Positions 42,955 through 55,862 of a stretch of 64,000 nucleotides of DNA are shown in pieces. A model generated the notes under the pieces. It saw nothing but the letters and a program-made list of their open reading frames with translations, had not been told where the DNA came from and searched no databases. The stretch is taken from positions 82,599 through 146,598 of the forward strand of contig FMBT01000398.1 of the NCBI GenBank assembly GCA_900095095.1. Reading direction: 5' to 3'. How positions within the stretch are numbered: the first letter of the stretch is position 1; every line of letters starts with the position of its first letter. A program made the translations under genes and the position numbers. This stretch comes from Fragilariopsis cylindrus CCMP1102 (Eukaryota; Bacillariophyta; Bacillariophyceae; Bacillariales; Bacillariaceae).

Positions 42955-43940
42955 GTCATTGCTCAACTTGTGTGTTTTGAGGCACACTTTTCAAGTCCAT
43001 TCGATCATCCTAATATCATGAGAATGAGGGGTCAGAGCGCCAAATGGGTTGGATAGTATATTTGCTAAGAAGAATTATCACGATGGAATGATCGGAGTTT
43101 TTTGGAAAGAGGAATTACGATATTGGTCACGGCGGATTCTTTCTGTTGACGGATCTACTACAAGAAAGACTTGACCAACGAATCGTTTGATCGATATAAT
43201 TTCACGACGACAAAGACGACGGTAATGACTCCTTAGCAGTTCTCTACCTAAAGAATATTGACGAACATAATGTTTGTTTGCAACTTGCTTCGGCACTTGA
43301 ATGTGTCCCTAGTCGGAATATTATATACCGTGATTTGAAGCCAACCAACATTGGCTTCACTTGTGATAGAACATTAAATCTTTTTGACTTTGGTTTGGCA
43401 TGTGAGCTAATTCCATCCAAACAGAAAGCAGCAGGTATAATTGGTACAATGTAAGGATAGTTGAAAGAAAGCATTTTTCATCATTCATTCATTATAAGAT
43501 AGCATCCTAACGATTATTTCTTGCTGGTATGTCTTACCTTTTGTTGCACAGTCGGTACATGACCCCCGAAGTATGTCTTGGTCAAGAATACGATTGCGAT
43601 TGCGATATTTATTGTTATGCAATTGTTTGTTATGAATTATGGACGCAGTGTTTGCCATACGAGACATTAATACCTGAATTGTACCAAGCTTATGTTTGTC
43701 GACGTCGACGTGGATACCGTCCAAATCAAGATCAGCAAAAATGATCAAGATATGATACCATATGAAGTTTCCATATGTTGCTTTCTCAAGCGTGGAAATA
43801 CAATCCATCAAGTAGAACTTTGTTGGTCTGAGATTCAAAACCAGCTCACACACACTCTTCAAGCAGTTAGAAGAGTTCCGTTTGAAAGAATGGGAAGAAG
43901 AAGAAGAACAGCAGCTAAGAAATTACTCGGCTACAAATAA
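42955..43940 (+). pseudogene. serine/threonine protein kinase, disrupted
   Basis: Kinase landmarks in order: 'CFEAHFSSPFDHPNIMRMRG' (helix C Glu and HPNI, about 42,985-43,045), 'YDIGHGGFFLLTDLLQERLD' (hinge and helix D, about 43,113), 'NIIYRDLKPTNIGF' (catalytic loop, about 43,316), 'LFDFGLACEL' (about 43,380), and after an intron (43,451-43,551, gtaagg...acag) 'RYMTPEVCLGQEYDCDCDIY'. Stops or shifts occur at about 43,040-43,110, 43,185-43,230 and 43,742, where the frame must change to reach 'VELCWSEIQNQLTHT'. No glycine-rich loop was found. The catalytic Asp and DFG are intact, but the breaks suggest a pseudogene; unrecognised introns are the alternative. Confidence 0.65.
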
Positions 43941-44085
43941 CTTTAACTCGACGAACTTCATCCGAAGACGTCGTGCAAAGATAAGAGCAGCAGCACGGAA
44001 AGCAATTCAGCCTCTCTTGATGAGCGTTAAGTGTCTACATCGTGAGTTGGAGATGAAAAAAGGTAGAAGAGGGAATAATAGATAA

Positions 44086-45093
44086 TACGAACCGCTTCTA
44101 CTATAGCTAAAAGAACGAACGAAATAAATAAATAAATAACGAATACTATCACGGAGAGAGCAACAAAAGTTGCATGGTGACATTAAAAATTGAGAAGCTT
44201 AGTTGAGGAGGCAAATAATATAAAATGGAATGATGCGTATAATAAGAAGCTCTTTTGTAGAATTGGACTGAGATTTAAAGGCGATGTACAGTGTCGATGT
44301 GAATAATGGCAGATTAACTTGAAAGATAATTCTTGATGTACCTGCGGTATCGTGAGATTTGTAATGACAGATATGGAACCTCTGATCGAGCATTGTATGC
44401 GCCATTCCATGCTCCTGGGCGAGAACCCAGTTTCTTCTCTAATAATTAGCATTTGTTGGAGCTAAAAGTACGGTCTTTGAGTGACTGCTAGTGTGATACA
44501 ACGACGAAGTTTCCGTGGTGTTATTTTTCTACCCTGAACTGTTCTTAGAATCACATGAAAATCGCAATGGCTATGAACATACATAATGATACATCGTCTA
44601 TCTTTGAGGTGGGAAGATGCATGCTTATGTCGAGTTGATTAGCTAGCTAGCTAGCTAGCTACAGCAGAGTAGAGTAGAGTAGTGCAGAATATGGTAACAT
44701 AGTACAATATGAGATTAATCCAATAAATTATAGATGAGTTTTTATTATAGCTACAAAGTATATGATACCTTATCCATCGCTCAATCAAAAGCAACAAAGA
44801 CCAAATCCAAGGACTTTTACAAATGGAGGATAATAGTCCAATGATTCTCTTATCCCTCATCCCAAAAATTACACAAAGTTCAGATCTTTTGTTTTGTGTA
44901 TGTTTTTCAGTACAAGTATACGGTATGCAATTCTGTGCTTTATGTGTTATGTTTGTGTTTGTGTTCGTTTTATCTTTCTTTGTACAGGTTTGTGCTATGC
45001 AATTGTGTGTTTTGATGTGTGTGCATGTGTACAATATGTATGTCTTTTCTCCTTGAAAAGCATATTTCGTATGTCTTATAGTTGTGACATCGA
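44086..45093. other. spacer downstream of kinase and heat-shock factor genes
   Basis: Small frames only, with a (TAGC)n run (44,640-44,660). This is the shared 3' side of two convergent genes. Nothing else is recognised. Confidence 0.5.
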
Positions 45094-46348
45094 TCAGCCA
45101 AAGATAATCTTAGGTGATATCCTAGATGATGGTAGTAGTAGACATGGTTCTTCGAAACAGGAAACGTCTTCAATAGTTCCGATACTAGTTGTATCATCGT
45201 AGTCGTCCTTAAACAAAGGGAACGAATCGTTATACAGATGTGATCCCAGCGAGTTGATGCTGCTGTAGTTATTGTTGTTGGCACAAAAACCGATCGCTTT
45301 CTTGATGGGGAAAAGATGATGAGGGGGCATCATGGCGTTGAAAATACCCCGATTGTTCATATGCATCACATTGTTGGTTATGAAGTTCACCGCGTTGTAC
45401 AATAGTTTGGGGGGTGCAACAAATTCATCTCCAATAGTTCCGATACTAGTTGCATCGTCATCGTCATTGTCCTTGAAGAAAGAGATCGAATCGATTGGTG
45501 AAGATGAACCAGAACTACCAGCAATCGATTTGGTAGTAGCAACAGTAGTTGTAGTAGTAGTAGTAGTATCCGATAGTACAGAAGAAACGATACCGGTGTC
45601 CAAAGCGGTAGTAGTTTGCTTTGTTCGAGACGAGTTCTTGGTAGCAGAACTGTTGTTCATTGTGGCTGTAGGACTCCGTTTTTGTTTGATTCTTCGAATC
45701 TCGTTCAATTTCTTGGCATTTCCTCGACGGAAGAGCGGATGAGAATCTATAACAGCAGCAGTGGTAGTGTTGTAGTAGTAGCAAGGAAGATAGGTACCAG
45801 ATAAAACAATCGGAGGTTAGATAAGGAAAGATGAAGTATCGGTACTGTATCACGGTTGTGGTTTCAAGGCAGCAACAAAAAACAGTATGTATTCCACATT
45901 ATATACGAACAGTACTTACAAATACCAAGAATCTTCCCATGAGGTACTCTTTGAAATTCATAGACATTCAATTGCCGTTGAAAACTGTGACAATGTAAAC
46001 GAAACATGAAGCATGATGGTGATGAGTGGGTGAGATATTAGAATCAATAGTGTGAAACAATGAGTGCAATACTACTCTTTCGACTTACCTCTTGTATTTA
46101 GACTGATTGAAATACTTTTTCATACAAGTTTTAGCGAAAACTTTTGGTTGGTGAACGATAAAGAATAGACCATCGTTGGACCATGAGATAATACCTGTGT
46201 TACCTAATCTTTCAACATCGTCTAACATCCGATAGAGTTTCGTAGGAAAACTCACGATGTTAAGTGCAGAGCATTCAGTAAAGATGATATTTGTTTCATA
46301 GTTGGTCCTATCATCATGAAGGGTGACGTTCATCATGGCTTTTGTCAT
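45094..46348 (-). CDS. heat-shock-factor-type transcription factor, three exons
   Basis: Exons 46,348-46,089, 45,984-45,920 and 45,746-45,094 join in frame (978 nt, 325 aa). Introns run gtaagt...acag and gtaagt...atag. The HSF DNA-binding domain spans all three: 'FPTKLYRMLDDVE', 'GIISWSNDGLFFIVHQPKVF' and 'KKYFNQSKYK' in exon 1, 'SFQRQLNVYEFQRV' across and in the 65-base exon 2, and 'YSHPLFRRG' across the next junction. The recognition helix (S-F-Q-R-Q-L-N) is complete. The rest is Ser/Thr/Asn/Asp-rich with a repeated 'DDATSIGTI' / 'DDTTSIGTIEDV' motif. No clear heptad trimerisation region is seen. Likely a nuclear regulator; HSFs are the largest transcription factor family in diatoms (established knowledge). 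ATG 46,348 is the first ATG in frame before the domain. Confidence 0.92.
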
Positions 46349-49300
46349 GTTGTATTTGATATGTTGATTTGATGGGTATATGTTCGTATATATTTGATTC
46401 TTTCTTAATTTTGTGTCTAAAACAGATTTTGTGTAGATCACAAGGAGATAAAAAGGTGAAAGAAGTGTTGGCGCTTAATACAACGGAAGAGACGGTAGAT
46501 ATGTGGTGTAAAGAACAGCGAAAACTGTCTCGGACATTTCGTCGGGGAAGGTAGACGTCAGTAGCAGGTGTTGGGGAGGGTGTTTTAATAGTGGTGGTGG
46601 AGATAAAACGTTAACGCGACTTCGTTGTGGCATCAATTTTGTGGATAAGGGTAGTAAAATTTCGCCGACTGATGAAGGATGTGTTGCTTGTGTGAAGCAA
46701 GTAGATATATTGGGAATAAAATGGGAATACAACACAACTACAACTGCAGTATCAACACAATTTTATCACACATCACACCGAACAATACGTTGCTGGGACA
46801 TGCTTTATATGCAAGTTGTGTGATTGAATGACAAGCGCTTTGAAACCAATAGAAGTAGATAGAACTGTTCTTCAGATCCTGTTGGGACTGGTTCGGGTTA
46901 ATTGATCTGTTATATAATTAATGTTTGGAATAGAACTGTTCTTCAATTGACGTCGGGAATATTACGTTCAACATTGGCGACGGTCAGTTTTCAGTCCCAA
47001 AAGACTCAAATGAGCAAAGTTCCATTCCCAAGGGTAAAATTTCAATCCCAAAGGATGATAATGACGTATTAAGTACGACATACTTTCAATTTCCAGTACC
47101 ACTTCAACTACAGTATGTAGTAAATATAATACTTTGGACTGGGAGCTCAGTCATTACGAAAAACCCGTATTTTGAATTACTCCTATTCTTGTAGTTGAAC
47201 ATTGAGGGCACATGATAAGATGCTAGATTCGATTGATTAAAGTCTGCACAATTTTAATAAATCACACTAAGTCATTATTCACTTATCTAAGGGTTGATTC
47301 ATACACAGTAGTTAGATCTCGAATTGCGTTGCTGGTTGTCGCGTTTACGTAGTTCACATAGTGTGAGGTAATGCATGCTCAAGTTTATCTTCCTTTGTTT
47401 AATCTACTTTTACCGTCTATAGTCGCGTTAGTCAGTCCACGACGCGACATCACCAAATAAAGCGAATATAGTAGCAGTCATATTCAATATTGCTTTCTCG
47501 ACTGGCATTTTTATTTATTTAAGGAAATCTCGCTTGAGCGAAATTAAGAAAACCTAGTAATATTCTCAGTCTTTTCAAGGAGTAATTTCCCTTCAATTAA
47601 ATACTGCGTAAGTTACTGTATATTGTGTGCTCAGCTCACACAACAAGGCATTTCTTGCTGATTGTAAAATAAACACTAAATAAGTAAAGGTCTGTCCTTT
47701 GAAGAACAATTATTGTGTTACTCGTACTAAAGAATGATGTAAGTACTTTTCAACTGCCTAAAAGACACAGTGTGGGGGTGGGTCTCTCTGTCATAATTAG
47801 CTCAGCAACCATAGATATATAGCTCTATAGACGAAACAGCAGCTCAACAACAAACTGATCATTATCCTGAGAGAGAGAGAGAGAGAGAGCTTAGAGACAG
47901 TCAGCAAGATGATATGGAACATATTTCTGCCATAAGAAAGAATACTGTTGATCATCATGTTGTGTTACTATATAATATGTTGCCTACTATATTATAATAC
48001 ATTATCACAGATCATACACTGTGAATAATTGAGATTTCCCATTATTGTACACACATCATCATACTCAATCATGCATCCTTTCCCATTGTCCTAGGGTTGT
48101 GTAGTGTGGTGTAGTATTTTGATATTAGGCATGTACATGATAGTTGCAGGTCAGTTGAATGGGCTCTTATATATTATGCTAGATGCTAAATGCATAACCC
48201 TGTCCTTTGTGGGTGCAACAGCAATCTAAAGCACGAGTTAGTTACTATTATTAGTGTGTTTTTTTGTGGTGCTGTGCACTGATTTTACTAGTGACTTGGA
48301 AAATGGTGTATCCATGATGATTTTTTCGACCCTCGCGATTAAAATAATTCTCATATTTGAGATGATTGATTGATTCATTCATTTCTTTTTTCAAAACAAA
48401 GCATTTTTGAAATTCCTAGGACAAACTCTCTTTAGAATCCTACATGAGATTTTTTTTTAAAGTGGGTACCCTTACAAATTTCATTCATTTTGAGATTATG
48501 TGCCGTCACTCTGAATATAAAATAATTCTTTGACAATGGGATTATATCTCTTCATGGGTCGACGATGGCAATGATATATCATCACCATCACCTTTGGCGG
48601 CGGCACCTCATCATCATCATCGTTGGCGGCGGCCGTAGCATCATCTACAGTACAGCAGCAGCAAAAAGAAAAAGCAACAACTCTATCATCACATCAAAGA
48701 AGAAGAAGAAGAAGATGATGACATCAACAACAACGATGGATGATTCATTTGATCCTACCTTCCTTCCTTACTGCCAATGCTGATGTCAACTTCGGCTTTC
48801 TTCGAGCACAGACTATTTACTTCCATCCGGTCCCAGTTCATTATATCCGTGCTAATGAAATTGCTTAATAATACTCCATCAACATGCAGACGGCAATAGT
48901 AATGATACGGAAGGAAGGGCAACAACGTATATTCTATCTTAGCTATTCGGTTCGGTATGTTAATATACAATAACAAGGAGTAGCAACAAACAACAACAAC
49001 AAATTATAGTAATAGTTACAAGCAGCAGCAACGACAACAACAAGTAGTATATGGATGCGACTTTTACATTCGTCTACAACAACAATAACAGTAACAGTAA
49101 CAGTAACAGTAACAATAACATGATACACGACACCAAAAATAAAAATAATACAGTAAGTAAAATATAAAATGACATCAACTAATTCTTTATACTGATTGTT
49201 TATTCATCTCACTCTTCTTCTACCTACTCCTCCTCACTTATAACAACATCAACAATAACAACAACAAGTAGAGTATGGATACGAATCCCGAATACTACAA

Positions 49301-50264
49301 CAAAAAGTAGTAAAACTAAGAATAATGATAATATCATCATCGTGGTATAACAAATCAAATGGATGAATCAAAGTAGAATCGATACTATTATTATTATCGT
49401 ACCAAACGTTCTTGACTTGATAACAATAGAGAACTACTTGTTCCTTGACCCGGAATAGAACTACTAGTTGCGTAACGGCAATAGTATCATCATCATCGTC
49501 AATGTCGTTGTGATATATCAAATGAAATGGTCGCATCGTCTTGTATTTGATTTGAGATAGAAATCCTTGTTGCACTGATTCTGATTCTGATTGTAGTAGT
49601 AGTAATATTATATCTGTATTCTTATCCTCCCAATTTCAAATATTGCTAATCGGCGTACGTGAGCAGATAAGACTTTTTGTCACTATTAAAATACCAAATA
49701 ATATATTGTTATTGTTATCATTTCCTTCATTCTTTCTCAGATCATAGGTGTGTTGCGGAGGTGTATTCGGTACCGTAATAATATCATCGTCGTCGTGGAT
49801 TCCAGTAACTTGGCCTTCAACTTGATGCATCGATATTAGTATATCGATTGGTGTATCGAGTAGACATAATGTATCGAGGCAACAGAGAGATACTGCTATT
49901 TCAATGTTGTCGTCTCCATCCTTCTATGTTGTTGTGATTGCGATTGCGATTGTTGTTGATTATGATGATAATGATGGCGATAATAATGACGATAATGATG
50001 ATAATGACCACAAGAGAGGTACATAAGTTATTGCTTCAACTTGTTATTAGTATTATTGCCTCTTGTTGGAGTAGTATTAAGCAATTCGATTCGTACTGAT
50101 AATGGTATTTTGCCTCTTATTAAACTGGGAATGGGTGGTATTTGATGGATTCAATCTGTTTCTATTGTTGTTGTTTATTTAATACCTTCGTTGTTACTTA
50201 ATGTAGCTGTATAAATAGAATATAGACGAATATTTGAAATAATTGCTTTTACTTCTTTCATGTT

Positions 50265-50490
50265 ATTTATTATTATTATTATTATTATGATAATGCTTAC
50301 ATGTGTATATTTTGAAATAAATGTTAATCTCTTTTTGTATTATTATTATGATAATGCTTACATGCGTATATTTTGAAATAAATGTTATTATCTTTTTGTA
50401 TTATTCTTATGATAATTCTTACATGCGTATATTCTGAAATAAATGTTATTATCTTTTTGTATTATTCTTATGATAATTCTTACATGCATA
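50265..50490. repeat. 60-bp tandem repeat, about four copies
   Basis: Units with 'attattatgataatgcttac', 'tgcgtatattttgaaataaa' and 'tgttattatctttttgta' follow one another with a period of about 60. The region is non-coding. Confidence 0.9.
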
Positions 50491-50807
50491 AGTAATTTCA
50501 AATTAATAGAAAAAAACACAATACATCATTCGACATTCGTTCATCAAATTAAAACAACACAACACAATAGAACAGAAAATAAACAAATATATAGAAGATT
50601 CAATTGTTACAATAGATACATACGAATAAATGAAAGGGTGTATTAATATTTTAGAATAATTCAATTTAATTTAATTTCTATATCAAATTAAAGAACGTCA
50701 TGATCGATGTATATCGTTTGTTTCTATTTATTGTAAACGGTGCATTTTACATGGTTGTATTGCATCCTATTTTAAATCGAGATGGTATTAATTCAGTCCG
50801 ATTTGTT

Positions 50808-50888
50808 TTATTTTATTTTATTTTATTTTGTTTTATTTTGTTTTGTTTTGTTTTGTTTTGTTTTGTTTTGTTTTGTTTTGTTTTGTTT
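50808..50888. repeat. (TTTTA)n-(TTTTG)n run
   Basis: About 16 pentanucleotide units changing from TTTTA to TTTTG. Confidence 0.92.
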
Positions 50889-50981
50889 TATTCTTCCAAG
50901 TTTAAAGCAAGTAAATGATCATCATCATTTGCTGCACGAACAATCTCAATACCTGATACTTGAGATCGTTCTTCATCATTG

Positions 50982-53877
50982 TTATTCTTGTTCACCTAGG
51001 AACAGAAATTGGCGAAAGACTGGGACCTGCAAACCAAAAATATTTTTGAATGCCTGGATTTCATAACGTTCCTCTTCCATATCATCTTCTTCGTCGTCAT
51101 CATACTCGGGAGCAGAAGGACGGGTGAAGTAATTGCGTCCACAAGCGGTAGCATCAGACAAAACAATTGGCTTTTCAGGATGAAGGTACCAGTCGGCGGT
51201 AGTCTTCAACTGCTTCAAATCTTCCATGATTGCATTGCGTTCATCTTCCATATCTTGAACGACAAGTCCGTCACGGACACGAGAAAGAGTTGTCATGAAG
51301 TTATCATCATCATCGTACTCAGTTGGAGCTGATGCACGTCCGAAGTAGTTACGTCCGAACACGGTAGCATCAACACCATCAACCGGCTTTTCAGGATGAA
51401 GATAATGAACAGCAAGCGTTTTCAAATTCTTAGCATCAGCCAAGATAAGCTTACGTTCAGCGATGAATTCTGTTTTTGAATTTTTAACGAATACAATAGA
51501 ATAAAACAAAACATATTATCAAGGTGAGTGGGTGAACGTGAATCAAACGTGAAACGAATGAATGACTGAAAATAGATCGGCGATCAATCAAGATGAAGAA
51601 GAAAAACCGAAACGAAATTGAAAAGAACAAGAACAAGAACGACTTACCATTAAATTCATCATCATTTTCTTCTTCGTCCGACAAATAATAATCATCATTA
51701 TCGACAGACTCAGTGGTAAGGGATAATAATACTGATAGAACGGTACAAACTAGTACAACACACCAAACAAGGAAAGAACTCGTCAATTCGCGATCATTGG
51801 ATTCGTTTTCTTCTCCGGTTGTGGCTTCCTCCTTCGTATCCTCCCCCTCCGAAACCAATTCGTTTCCGTCTTCCGTCTTGATGTCAATCTCGGTGTTGTC
51901 GACATACTCCCAACAAGTGGAATTACAAATGATGCATGTGTCGGTTGCAACAAACATACAATCCATCGTGGGTGACAATTCCGTTCCTTCGTGGATTTGA
52001 TCTTTATTGGAGGCCGTACTATCGGTGGTGTATTCGATTACCACCCCGACGGGTGATGTGGCGACAGCACTATCCCCGATCGCGATGATTTTGATATTGG
52101 TAGATTCATCGTCAACTGATACTGCATCGAATACCGGATAAATCGGGTGTTTGTCGATCGTTCCGGCTATGGATGAAACGTCCCCTTCTTTGTGGTTCCA
52201 AGAAAGAGTTGGAGTTGATAAATGCGAAGTCAAATTATCTGTAATGGGGGAGGAAATACCAGGACCACCGCAACCACCGCTGTTGGTTGATGGTAATACC
52301 CATTGCGAAGAAATATGGTTCTGATTTAGAGTAGACTGAGTTGCTCCCACACGGATTGTGTATGCAATGATACCACAAATGGACACCGGGACTACGAATA
52401 ATGCTAATGCGATAATAGAATAGCGAAATGTGTTGAGTGATACTGTAGATGGTGGTTTCGCATGGCTTTGGTTCAGTGCTGTTGTTGATACCCGTCCCTC
52501 AACTTGTGGGAGAGTGTTTTCTTCCTCAAAGCCGTTGTCATTTCCGACCGTATCCAAATCGCCTTGATTAGCATCGTCATTCCAATCGTCTTGATCATTA
52601 TTATCGTCATCATTGTCTTCATCGTTATTGTCATCATCATTTAAGTCAGGAATCAAATTCGGATTATATACAAACGTGCCCGGAATTACAACTATTTCGA
52701 GCTGTTCCGTTCGATCGTTGTCGCCATCGTTTCCGTCGATGTTCTTTTCGCTGTACACGATGAGGGTTGTACATGTTACTTTCATTGCTACTGCTGATTC
52801 TGCCGTCTTACGGTACAGAATAGTTGATCGTTTAATGATATTATTTATATCAACGACGCCATATTTGGTCTTGAATTCCTCCGTAGTCATGGTGAACAAC
52901 GGCAAATCCTGCAAATCCTCGTAACAATTGAGACCACCTACACGTATTTCATTAAGAACAAAATCCCATCCATAACGCAGTACAAGGGAGACGATCCGGA
53001 TTTTTTCATTATCCTCTAGTCTGAGGTTAAGTTGGAATAAGATGTCCTGATCTTCTTCTGTCAATCTCGTCACACAATCTTCTACAAAGGCCTTAAGTGG
53101 TGGTGATCGTCTCCGGTCTTGGATACGGTCACTGAATTGAGTAGTAATAGTGTGTTCGTCGAAAATCAAAAATTCTTTAAAAAATTCCTTCCATGGTTTA
53201 GGTTTGATGTGAAGGATAAAGAAAAATAGATGAAAATGCGGAGAGTTTATAATAATATGAAGTCGTTTCGAGACTTCTAGTGTTCTACCATCAAGCAGTG
53301 TGCGATAATCTTCAGACGATATCTTCGTACCGTAAATAAGAACCCCATTGCAACAATGTTTTTGACCCACAAATTCGATGGCGTCGGGTACATTATACGA
53401 TCCGCTTATCCTTTCCTTGGAATGTAAGAAATAGTCATGCCATTTCGGCGAAGGACCGCATCTTGGTCGTTGGGTTACGGTCGATTGAAGCTGTTGTTGT
53501 TGCTGTCCTCCCCCCGCGACTGCTGCTGCTACTGGCATTGGCGTTGTCGATGTTGATGTTGATGCCGATGTCGAAGACGCGACTGCATCAATACCACCCA
53601 ATGCAGTACCTGCTGTACCTGTTGTTGCGTCCGAATCTTCCGAATCCGAATAAATACTGCCTGATGAATCGGAGCTACTGGAGCTATCGACGTCGCTCTT
53701 GTTGCTACTTTCACTAGTAGAACTGGAGCTGGTACTTGAATCACTTGATGAATCAACATCACTTGAATCGACACGTTCGACACGTCGTGATATTTCTGGA
53801 TTAGCTTGATCTTGTACTTCCATATGGTTTCCCTCCGTGGTAGATGCGGATGCTACTGTTGTTGCTTCGTCGGCCAT
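50982..53877 (-). CDS. two-exon membrane protein with 'GRNYF.R.SAPEYDD' repeats
   Basis: Exons 53,877-51,648 and 51,469-50,982 join in frame (2,718 nt, 905 aa), intron gtaagt...acag. The start ATG at 53,877 begins 'MADEATTVASAS'. A Ser/Asp-rich disordered N-terminus is followed by a globular part (residues about 140-400, 'PKWHDYFLHSKERISG', 'RLHIIINSPHFHLFFFILH'). There is an Asp/Asn-rich stretch, a membrane segment (about 480-505, 'IIALALFVVPVSICGIIAY'), then an extracellular or luminal part with Cys ('CMFVATDTCIICNSTCWEY'). A second membrane segment follows (about 696-720). The last exon holds two repeats: 'YLHPEKP', 'GRNYF.R.SAP' and an acidic stretch. Known from uncharacterised diatom proteins; function unknown. 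Confidence 0.75.
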
Positions 53878-55862
53878 GGTTGTTGTTGTTCCGGTCGTCT
53901 CTGTGGATTTCGATGATCATCGATGATAAAAGATTATTGTGATGAGACGAGGAGCGAAGTTATTCAAAAAAAGAAAGCTCCTTCAAACTCAAAAAGAGAA
54001 CAACAAACTCAGTACAGTACAGTACAGTACAGTAACTAACGTCCTAGTAACAAATACGGTAACAGAAAAAATATCTAGAATGTAATCGGCGTTGATGAAA
54101 GCCTTAAAAACATAAAATCGATGTCAGCTATTAATATTGACCAATCAAAAGCCTTAAAAACATCTCTTTTATCTTAAGAGGTCTGATAAAATCGATGTCA
54201 GCTATTAATATTAACCAATCAAAAGTAAAATAAATTCCTCTCTTTAATTAATTTTTTTTAAACTTCAACACAGCCATGTGGCGACTCACTCATTTTTAAT
54301 TAGTAGCGCGCCGTTGTGGAAAACTGGCGGGTACTGCTGTACTAGTGTACTGTACTTCCTCCGTGCAACGCTAACTTCAACTGCGCTATGGCTTGAAAAT
54401 TTGCCGCCTAATTAATACGTTCAACGACGAAATTTGCAAGGAGGATGAGGGAAACTTGTGACTTTAACCTTCTATTTTGTGAGTAGATTTATATACTATA
54501 CTGTATTTTAAGGTTTTAGCCTGCTTTTACAAACGCTAAATTTTTAAAACATAGCGCGGTTGAATTAAGCGTTGCACGGAGGAAGTACAATAGTCTACAC
54601 ATCAAGTTATTAACATAAAACATTCGAGGCTGGTATTAGATTCTTGAAAGCAATAAGGAAGAACCAACAACAAAACACCACCAACAACACCAACGATGAT
54701 GAAGACAGAAAGATGCCGATGACATCTTCTTCTTCTATTCCACTATGTCTCGTCTCCCACGACAACAAGAAGGATTGACTCCATAGCAAGTCATGGAATG
54801 TAACAATTGTTGCGAATTAGGCTGTGAATAGTGCAGCAATTGCTGCGAATCATGCTGCGACAGCGCTATAGTACCGGCGACAGCTTCTTCCATGATAAAC
54901 GGATTGACAAAATCTTTTGCAGGGTTCTTACTTTGTCTATGATGAAGAGAATAAAAGAATTCAGGTTTCTTTTCAATACAGTTTAGACACGGAATGGTAT
55001 CGTATTGTGATGGGGTGGGTGAGGATCCGATTTACATGCGCCTCTTTTTTAATCCCGATTTTCTATTTAAATATCAAATCATATCTTTGGATTGAAGTGA
55101 GCTAGGAGGATTTGGTAAGGTATTCTAGTGGCTGGAATTTTAAGGGGAAGAAGATAGAGCTATCTGATTATTTTAGAAAAGTTGTTTGAAGTATTCAACG
55201 GTCCCCCCCCCCCCCCCAAATCGATGTTTAGTGTCCAGAAGATCAATACATTTATTCTCGGCATCGATGCAACAGCAATTGATGCATTCTACTATATCCA
55301 TTTTAATTGTGTTGCTCATGGAACAAAAATGATACTCGAACCAATAGGTAGCGACGAACGAGCAGGCCTTCTTCAAAATTAAAGAGAAGGATCAAATCAA
55401 GATCAGAAGAAAATCTTCCATCCATATTGAAGCTGCAAACTCACAGTTAGCAAATCAAAATTAATATCTAGAATAAGTACGGATTTTAAATGAATACCCT
55501 TTTTTCATATCTGTTAAATAATGATGATTAATATATTAAGAATCTATTGTTGGATATTCTATTAATATCAGACGTCGAGGTTGTTCTGAAGTATTGCTGT
55601 CGACACCTATACCGATACCGATACTGATATTATTCTTTGATGGTATCATTCATGAATTTAAAGGAGAATTTGTTAGTGTTGAAATAACAGAAGCAAGAAC
55701 GTGGAGTTTGATGGGAAGACCAATAACCTAATAACCAATAAAATAGAATAGGAAGTAGTAAATTAATAAGTAGTACAATGCTCTAAATTATTGGAGGTAT
55801 GTATTGCAGTGAAATACAATTATGATTACATATGCTATTGTTGTTTATTAGCGGAGTGCCCT
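53878..55862. other. spacer with MITE and short runs
   Basis: (CAGTA)n at about 54,011-54,036. A MITE lies at 54,355-54,585. A near-duplicate pair 'aatcgatgtcagctattaatatt' with 'ccaatcaaaag' at 54,117 and 54,190 has a spacing of 73. A C15 run lies at 55,203-55,217. No gene is recognised. The frame at 55,182-55,382 (plus) has no supporting signal. Confidence 0.5.
54355..54585. mobile_element. Stowaway-like MITE, 231 bp
   Basis: Inverted ends of about 36 bp starting 'cttcctccgtgcaacgct', with TA on both sides (54,353-54,354 and 54,586-54,587). The tip is close to the plant Stowaway (Tc1/mariner) consensus CTCCCTCCGT. It has no coding capacity. Related ends occur at 24,100-24,169 and 33,373-33,440. 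The tips do not match the 5.27 kb transposon, so its transposase is probably not the partner. Confidence 0.85.

Larger units (their letters stand above)
46349..50981. other. gene-poor stretch with gene-family fragments and repeats
   Basis: 46.4-48.5 kb: nothing recognised apart from a (GA)n run at 47,873-47,890. About 48,565-48,785 carries a fragment with 'MDDSFDPTFLPYCQC' (48,737) like 27,500. About 49,200-49,900 resembles 1.7-2.7 kb and 28.9-29.1 kb. 50,265-50,490 holds a 60-bp tandem repeat, and 50,808-50,888 a (TTTTA/TTTTG)n run. Confidence 0.5.

Noticed and set aside
44823-45202. Hydrophobic plus-strand ORFs (VFVFVLSFF-like)
   Set aside because: They come from GT-rich simple sequence and the antisense of the heat-shock factor exon.
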